From NCBI RefSeq assembly GCF_029227915.1, contig NC_079878.1, forward strand, positions 31,461,501 to 31,525,500: a DNA stretch of 64,000 nucleotides, in the 5' to 3' direction. Origin of the DNA: Hydractinia symbiolongicarpus. Its lineage: Eukaryota > Cnidaria > Hydrozoa > Anthoathecata > Hydractiniidae. The translations under genes and the position numbers were made by a program. Below are positions 59,381-64,000 of the stretch, piece by piece. The notes beneath the pieces were generated by a model. The model made no database searches. It was given only the letters and a program-made list of their open reading frames with translations, and was not told the DNA's origin. Each line of letters starts with the position of its first letter. Position 1 is the stretch's first letter.

Positions 59381-60700
59381 TTAATATAGTACATCCATAA
59401 TTTCACCGTTTTGAATATTTAATTGAGCATCCATGATTAGATATATGTAGGCGTTTAAGGATCCCGCGGTTTCGGCCGTCTTTTCAACTTGCAGTGTGAT
59501 CCCCTCGCTCGCATTTTCAATCCGTCGGCCGGTCCCGTGCAGTGAGTTTTCATCTATGGTTCTGAAATCCAGCCATAGAGCATATTTCGTGGTTAGGTAG
59601 TCCGCGACCTTCACATCATGTAGTTGCAGATGTTTCTGTATTTCACCGGCGTTACCATCCCTTTGTTTGCCCTCCGCAAAATACTTGCATATTTCACCAT
59701 AATGCTCAAACGGTTGCATCCCCTGAGCGAAAAGTTGGTTAGGCTTACCCTCAACTATGGCGGATACCTTTTTGATCTTGGGATTGTAGAACTTACCGGT
59801 ATCTCGTTTGTAAGCTTTCTCGTCCTCAAACAGAACCAATATACCCTTCAGGGACTTGCACGGTGTATTGAATGACCAATTCCACGTTGTGTCTGACTTA
59901 TCCACCCTAATTTGTCTATGTCTTAGAAATCTGTCGTAAAGTACGGCCATGTTTTGGTATTCATTTGAAATGAATCTGGCGAGTGTGGGTTGTGTCACAA
60001 TCTCATATTCGAGAGATATGTTGGAGATTTTGTATTTAGCATCCGGCGCCGGTGCCGTGGCGGAACCCGAAGGTTTGGTAGGTGTTGATAATACTACCCT
60101 GTCATAATTGTTGAATGTTATCTCATAACACAGCCTATTACCTAATCCGGCCTGATAATAAGGAATCGTGCTATCCAACATTTCAAAATCCAGCGGTATG
60201 GTGAACTTGTTTTTGTATGCATCATAGATTGCTTTGTCCGCTACCTCCGATGCGTCTTTATCCGCGGCTCCGACTCTCAGTTTCATACAGTTTTCTGTAC
60301 ACCCTTCATCAAAGATGATACCTTGTCTTATTGCATTTCTTTTTTCGGACTTGGTTAGCCATAAATCTCTGTAGCACCCGAAAAGATCAAAGTCATCAAT
60401 GCTCAGAATCTCGGTACCCTCGAACTTGATAGCTAGCTTTTTAACAATTGCCCTCCCTATGTTAGAGACCAATGTTCTCTTCGTGTCGACTTTTGACTCG
60501 AGTTCAACGTCGAAACTTATTTTCGAAGTACCAGGAACAATGACATCATCGTTACCTAAATTAGGGAACCTAATCAGGAGTAACTGGTTCTGATCAATCT
60601 CACTTGGGTTGTGAGTGACAATTACTTTCTGATGCGTTCCTTTTACTCCATGTGCGGTTCTAAGTGAACGCTCTGGGTTTAACTTTTTCCCGTATTCCAT
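59381..60700 (-). CDS. MCP: major capsid protein, double jelly-roll type, 439 aa
   Basis: Recognised from family-like segments: SLRTAHGVKGTH near the N-terminus, then LLLIRFPNLGNDDVIVPGTS, FDLFGCYRDLWLT, IIFDEGC, FTIPLDF, RFISNEYQNMAVLYDRF and GILVLFEDE, and a C-terminal AYIYLIMDAQLNIQNG. The protein is expected to form trimeric capsomers of an icosahedral particle, as shown by structural prediction for Polinton capsid proteins. The frame is intact. It lies between minor capsid and ATPase genes, the usual virion module, and ends one base before the preferred ATPase start. Confidence 0.9.
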   Translation of the reverse strand: MEYGKKLNPERSLRTAHGVKGTHQKVIVTHNPSEIDQNQLLLIRFPNLGNDDVIVPGTSKISFDVELESKVDTKRTLVSNIGRAIVKKLAIKFEGTEILSIDDFDLFGCYRDLWLTKSEKRNAIRQGIIFDEGCTENCMKLRVGAADKDASEVADKAIYDAYKNKFTIPLDFEMLDSTIPYYQAGLGNRLCYEITFNNYDRVVLSTPTKPSGSATAPAPDAKYKISNISLEYEIVTQPTLARFISNEYQNMAVLYDRFLRHRQIRVDKSDTTWNWSFNTPCKSLKGILVLFEDEKAYKRDTGKFYNPKIKKVSAIVEGKPNQLFAQGMQPFEHYGEICKYFAEGKQRDGNAGEIQKHLQLHDVKVADYLTTKYALWLDFRTIDENSLHGTGRRIENASEGITLQVEKTAETAGSLNAYIYLIMDAQLNIQNGEIMDVLY

Positions 60701-60755
60701 GCTATTCCATATTACTTTTATTTTATTTTACTTTAATTCGGTTAATGCTACGGTA

Positions 60756-61319
60756 TCATCTGTACGCCGTATCTCTTATGTGAATGGTAACTGTTGTCTC
60801 CATACCACCCCATAACACCTTACCATCCTGACCTGTGACTCTCATGGTAAGTGATTGAAGTAAACCTTTCTTTAGTTTCTTATATTGCGGATTTTTCGGT
60901 TCAATATATGTAAAATCACCACCATACTCGGATATATGATATGTCATCAGGTTGTTGCTATATTCACCATCTTTAAGATTTAACGAGTTATCCAATTCAT
61001 TAAGATTAAAATGTAGTTCCGTTATACCCCCTAGATTGAATATTTTACTCAACTTAGAGTTTCTAGCTAGTTGTGTTGATTTTACATCACCTCTCACGAT
61101 TGAATTCAACTCCCTCCCTGTGTAGTGCTGACCCTGTTGTAACCTAACCGTGGTAACTCCATCGGCCAAGGGTATATCTATTGGAGCTGTAGCTACATAT
61201 GTGACATTATCTGAAAACGTCTCCACGATCGCAACCTCCTTTGTACCATGTCAGTTGTCTATCGGTTGATACAAATAGATTTTCTTCTCGCTATTTACGT
61301 CCTTTATTGTGATATACAT
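60756..61319 (-). CDS. mCP: minor (penton-like) capsid protein, start region interrupted by TGA
   Basis: From GTG 61,226 the frame is open for 156 codons with the family-like pieces FSDNVTYVATAPIDIPLADG, GQHYTGREL, FNLNELDNSLNLKDG, KNPQYKKLKKGLLQSLTMR and TTVTIHIRD; I take it for the single jelly-roll minor capsid protein. The same frame continues upstream through one TGA (61,251-61,253) to ATG 61,319 (MYITIKDVNSEKK), which looks like the true N-terminus because the family, as I recall, begins that way. The TGA is codon 23. The only nearer ATG (61,249) is out of frame. Probably inactivated unless read through or mis-sequenced. Confidence 0.65.
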
Positions 61320-61320
61320 T

Positions 61321-61351
61321 ATTATATTAGAGATTGTGAATATATTTAAAT
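61321..61351 (+). promoter_or_regulatory. late-type promoter of the 389-aa gene
   Basis: ATTATATTAG at 61,321 (37 bp before the ATG) and TTTAAAT at 61,345 (13 bp before), matching the arrangement before the coiled-coil gene. It also lies directly behind the minor capsid start on the other strand, so it may work in both directions. Confidence 0.6.
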
Positions 61352-61357
61352 CAAAGA

Positions 61358-62527
61358 ATGGATGATATTTTCAGATATAATCCGAATGCGGCATATAAGC
61401 CAAATGGAGGGCGGGATCTTCAAATATTGGGCGCTAGGGATCTGTACAAACAGGCCATTATTGTGTCTGAAAGTGGCTCTTTCCCCGCTTCCTTTCCTAA
61501 TATTTTTACCAATTATGAACTTAGTCATAACGCGCAACGTATGAGAATTTGGAATGATCAACCTTTTAGACTATGGCAAACCCAGCTAAATTTCGCCACT
61601 TGGTGTGCTTCAAGTGCCTGTGGGGTAAGTTCCGAACACCTGAAGGATGGTAGATCTATGGTCAGGTCAATATATCGTTTTCATGTGTATTATCACATTA
61701 GACGAATCATTAAGCGGCTACAGACACCTCTACCCTTTGAGGATAGTTTTAATCAATATGATAATCCTTATTCAAATGAGGAATTTCTAAAAATCTGTGG
61801 TGAGTATGATGTTGATTCCAACCCCATGAAATACAGAGGTCAGTACTTTTTCACTTCATATCAAAAAAGACGTAAAGACTATCCGACTCCCGGGTTGAGT
61901 TATTTCACTAACGACTCCATGACGCGGTGGATTGTGGAAAAATCCGATGGATTTACAAAAACGGGCCTTGTGAAGATCTCAAGCAGTGTTAGGGCCTATG
62001 CCTATCTTGTTCTTAGTTCTCAGGCCTCGGCACGCTCCTCCATCCTTGGTAATGATTCAAGTGCTCTGACCGCCCAAAGAGTTTTTATGAATAACCTTGA
62101 AGACATTGTTAACCGTAGGGTTGATATTCAGGAGGACATTAAACGTTATCAGGATACGTTAAACTACGCTTCAAGTAAGGTTGATTATTTGGTTGGACAA
62201 GGTATTTATATGTTACCTAGTGACATGAATCTCAGAATTAAGACAGGGGTGGTAGGTTACAACAACAAGATTTTGATATCGGGTGAAGATCTTACCATTG
62301 GTATCAATCGAAAGGTCAATGTTACCGAATCGCATAAGATAACTAAAAAGAAGCCTGTAACACCCGATCATCCTGATAAACACATCACCGTACACCACGT
62401 GGATACTACAGATAAACACATTACTGCACCTTACCACAAAGATACTCCTCCTACACACGAAGATGAGAAGATCGCTCTTGTGATTGTTATGACAACAGGT
62501 TATTTCATATGGTATTTGTTTAGATAA
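61358..62527 (+). CDS. conserved Polinton protein with C-terminal membrane anchor, 389 aa
   Basis: Starts MDDIFRYNPNAAYKPNGG at ATG 61,358. Recognisable blocks are FRLWQTQLNFATWCASSACG, YRFHVYYHIRR, SMTRWIVEKS, SSVRAYAYLVLSSQASARS, RRVDIQEDIKRYQDTLNYAS and GIYMLPSDM. A His/Lys/Thr-rich region (about 335-368) precedes one C-terminal transmembrane helix (373-388, IALVIVMTTGYFIWYL). Very common in Polintons in my memory, function not established; its place beside the capsid genes and its anchor suggest a virion or assembly role. Intact. Confidence 0.85.
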   Translation: MDDIFRYNPNAAYKPNGGRDLQILGARDLYKQAIIVSESGSFPASFPNIFTNYELSHNAQRMRIWNDQPFRLWQTQLNFATWCASSACGVSSEHLKDGRSMVRSIYRFHVYYHIRRIIKRLQTPLPFEDSFNQYDNPYSNEEFLKICGEYDVDSNPMKYRGQYFFTSYQKRRKDYPTPGLSYFTNDSMTRWIVEKSDGFTKTGLVKISSSVRAYAYLVLSSQASARSSILGNDSSALTAQRVFMNNLEDIVNRRVDIQEDIKRYQDTLNYASSKVDYLVGQGIYMLPSDMNLRIKTGVVGYNNKILISGEDLTIGINRKVNVTESHKITKKKPVTPDHPDKHITVHHVDTTDKHITAPYHKDTPPTHEDEKIALVIVMTTGYFIWYLFR

Positions 62528-62547
62528 AGAATGACGTCAATTAAATG

Positions 62548-62720
62548 TCAATCAAGCCAGAATAACAATAGAGAAACAATGCATTCCTTACATACCAAAT
62601 ATCCTTAGCAACGGCTACTTTCGTTTTAACTTTTTTCTTATGTAAACAACTTTCTGGTATGTAAAATATGTAAAATATGTAAAATATGTAAAATCCTATT
62701 GTTATAAGCGTTTGATTGAC
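62548..62720. repeat. imperfect foldback between last gene and right TIR
   Basis: Outer arms GTCAATCAA (62,548) / TTGATTGAC (ends 62,720), inner arms ATAACAATAG (62,562) / CTATTGTTAT (62,696) and TTACATACCA (62,588) / TGGTATGTAA (62,655) are nested inverted repeats. The right arm holds about four copies of a 9-bp unit (TAAAATATG, about 62,659-62,695). It abuts the right terminal repeat. A small MITE-like insertion or a structured subterminal region; no clear target duplication. Confidence 0.6.
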
Positions 62721-63031
62721 AGATGGCATTACCACACTGGCTAGAGGACATTATAGACACACATAACACATAACACTATAATTTATAGGACACGACAGAT
62801 GAGGGTGGGTAGGGACCCATGGGACGGGGAGGGGGCCCGGGGGACACGGCTGGGGAAGGGGTTTTGGACAGATATTATAGAGCATGCCCGCTTATTTGAC
62901 GTAAAGTGGTAAAGTGCACATGGATTTTATCGACTCTTCTATCGTTGATTTAACGGGGATGATCCATAATTTGACGTGGGATAGGAAACTGCTAAGGGGG
63001 TCTGTCCTAACATTGGTATTTTCCTATCTCT
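62721..63031. repeat. right terminal inverted repeat of Polinton
   Basis: This 311-bp reverse complement of the left repeat ends in CCTATCTCT. It is 7 bp longer than the left because ACATAAC is repeated. A short frame within it (from 62,723) corresponds to no gene. Confidence 0.93.
62803..62871 (+). other. G-quadruplex-capable tract in right TIR
   Basis: GGG-T-GGG-TA-GGG-ACCCAT-GGG (62,803-62,823) fits the standard G3N1-7 pattern, and further runs of four and five G follow to 62,871. Confidence 0.65.
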
Positions 63032-63036
63032 CCGAG
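63032..63036. repeat. target site duplication, right
   Basis: CCGAG, identical to 47,409-47,413, followed by TCCGGGATTTACGGG, the continuation of the interrupted satellite monomer. Confidence 0.8.
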
Positions 63037-64000
63037 TCCGGGATTTACGGGAAATCGCGGGTTTTCGTTTGCCGGCGATTAAACTTCTTTTATTCAGCGT
63101 CTCATCAAAAATGAAAACATTTTTGAAAACTACAAGTCTCATACGTTTTAGTGGTGAAAAAATAATTTAAAAAATCGTTCGGGAAATGCGTTTACTCCCT
63201 GGGTATTTTTTTTGTATACTTTTGACTATACGGGCCAAGTCCGGGATTTACGGGAAATTGCGGGTTTTCGTTTTCCGGCGATTAAACATCTTTTATTCAG
63301 CGTCTCATCAAAAATGAAAACATTTTTGAAACTACAAGTCTCATGCGTTTTAGTGGTGAAAAAATAATTTAAAAAATCGTTCGGGAAATGAGTTTACTTC
63401 CTGGGTACTTTCTTTGTATACTTTTGACTATACGAGCCGAGTCCGGGATTTACGGGAAATCGCGGGTTTTCGTTTGCCGGCGATTAAACATCTTTTATTC
63501 AGCGTCTCATCAAAAATGAAAACATTTTTAAAAACTACAAGTCTCATGCGTTTTAGTGGTGAAAAGATAATTTAAAAAATCGTTCTGGAAATGAGTTTAC
63601 TCCCTGCGTATTTTCTTTGTATACTTTTGACTATACGGGCCGAGTCCGGGATTTACGGGAATTCGCGGGTTTTCGTTTGCCGGCGATTAAACTTCTTTTA
63701 TTCAGCGTCTCATCAAAAATGAAAACATTTTTGAAAACTACAAGTCTCGTGCGTTTTAGTGGTGAAAAGATAATTTAAACAATCGTTCTGGAGATGAGTT
63801 TACTCGCAGGGTAATTTCTTTGTATACTTTTGACTATACGGGCCGAGTCCGGGAGTTACGTGAAATCGCGGGTTTTCGTTTGCCGGCGATTAAACTTCTT
63901 TTATTCAGCGTCTCATCAAAAATGAAAATATTTTTGAAAACTACAAGTCTCATACGTTTTAGTGGTGAAAAAATAATTTAAAAAATCGTTCGGGAAATGA
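63037..64000. repeat. 203-bp satellite resuming after the Polinton
   Basis: About 4.8 monomers in the same orientation as 35,903-47,413, confirming that the transposon sits inside one array and that the inversion at 35.9 kb is a separate event. Confidence 0.96.

Larger units (their letters stand above)
47414..63031. mobile_element. Polinton/Maverick DNA transposon, 15.6 kb
   Basis: It has long terminal inverted repeats beginning AGAGATAGG, a short target duplication, and the core Polinton genes: protein-primed family B DNA polymerase, retroviral-type integrase, FtsK/HerA-type packaging ATPase, major and minor capsid proteins and several conserved membrane proteins. The length is within the usual 15-20 kb. 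Removing it and one copy of CCGAG restores an uninterrupted satellite monomer (GGGCCGAG joined to TCCGGG), so it inserted into an existing array. An adenovirus-type protease was not found. Two reading frames contain stops and one convergent pair looks shortened, so this copy is probably not fully autonomous. Confidence 0.95.

Noticed and set aside
59380-59406. Earlier ATPase start
   Set aside because: Would overlap the capsid gene and add residues before the family-like MDYMKDPHTA start; kept only as an alternative.
62723-62773. Short frame at the inner edge of the right terminal repeat
   Set aside because: Sixteen codons, in a different frame from the PolB end it mirrors; no sign of expression.

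Overview
The window is eukaryotic (very probably animal) DNA. It holds a long satellite array with one nearly complete Polinton/Maverick, a large virus-like DNA transposon, inserted into it. The sequence does not identify the species. The gene set (protein-primed PolB, retroviral-type integrase, A32-type packaging ATPase, double jelly-roll capsid protein) is that of Polintons, and the style resembles elements I remember from aquatic invertebrates, but that is only an impression.

Layout. 1-35,902: tandem 203-bp satellite monomers in one orientation, about 175 copies, with multi-monomer higher-order repeats. 35,903-47,413: the same satellite in the opposite orientation, after an abrupt inversion junction. 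47,414-63,031: the Polinton, 15,618 bp, with terminal inverted repeats of about 304/311 bp and a target duplication of CCGAG (5 bp perfect, 6 bp with one mismatch). 63,032-64,000: the satellite resumes at the same monomer position where it was interrupted. The many short open frames in the satellite are by-products of the repeat and are not annotated as genes.

Inside the element, from left to right: PolB (-), a SAP-like/MDM2-type RING protein (-), a small SAP-like protein (-), integrase (+), two related two-helix membrane proteins (-; the second has an in-frame stop), a coiled-coil membrane protein (+), a shortened gene (-), a run of small membrane-protein genes of 43, 75, 140 and 209 codons (-), the packaging ATPase (-), major capsid protein (-), minor capsid protein (-, with an in-frame stop near its start) and a conserved 389-residue Polinton protein (+). 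PolB and integrase would serve replication and integration; the ATPase, capsid and membrane proteins look like a virion module. I did not find the usual adenovirus-type cysteine protease.

Most interesting points. (1) An E3-ligase RING whose eight zinc ligands have exactly the MDM2 spacing, joined to a SAP-like domain and promoter shared with PolB, suggesting that a captured RING was placed under duplicated PolB control sequences. (2) A helical module from the PolB N-terminal region is repeated inside the palm just before motif A. (3) The integrase has D-D-35-D instead of DD35E. (4) There are two promoter classes (replication versus structural genes) and recurrent GTTAC hairpins just after stop codons, like the 3'-end hairpins of mimiviruses. 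(5) Two genes have in-frame stops and one convergent gene pair looks shortened, although the TIRs are nearly identical and the target duplication intact: a young insertion that is probably defective.
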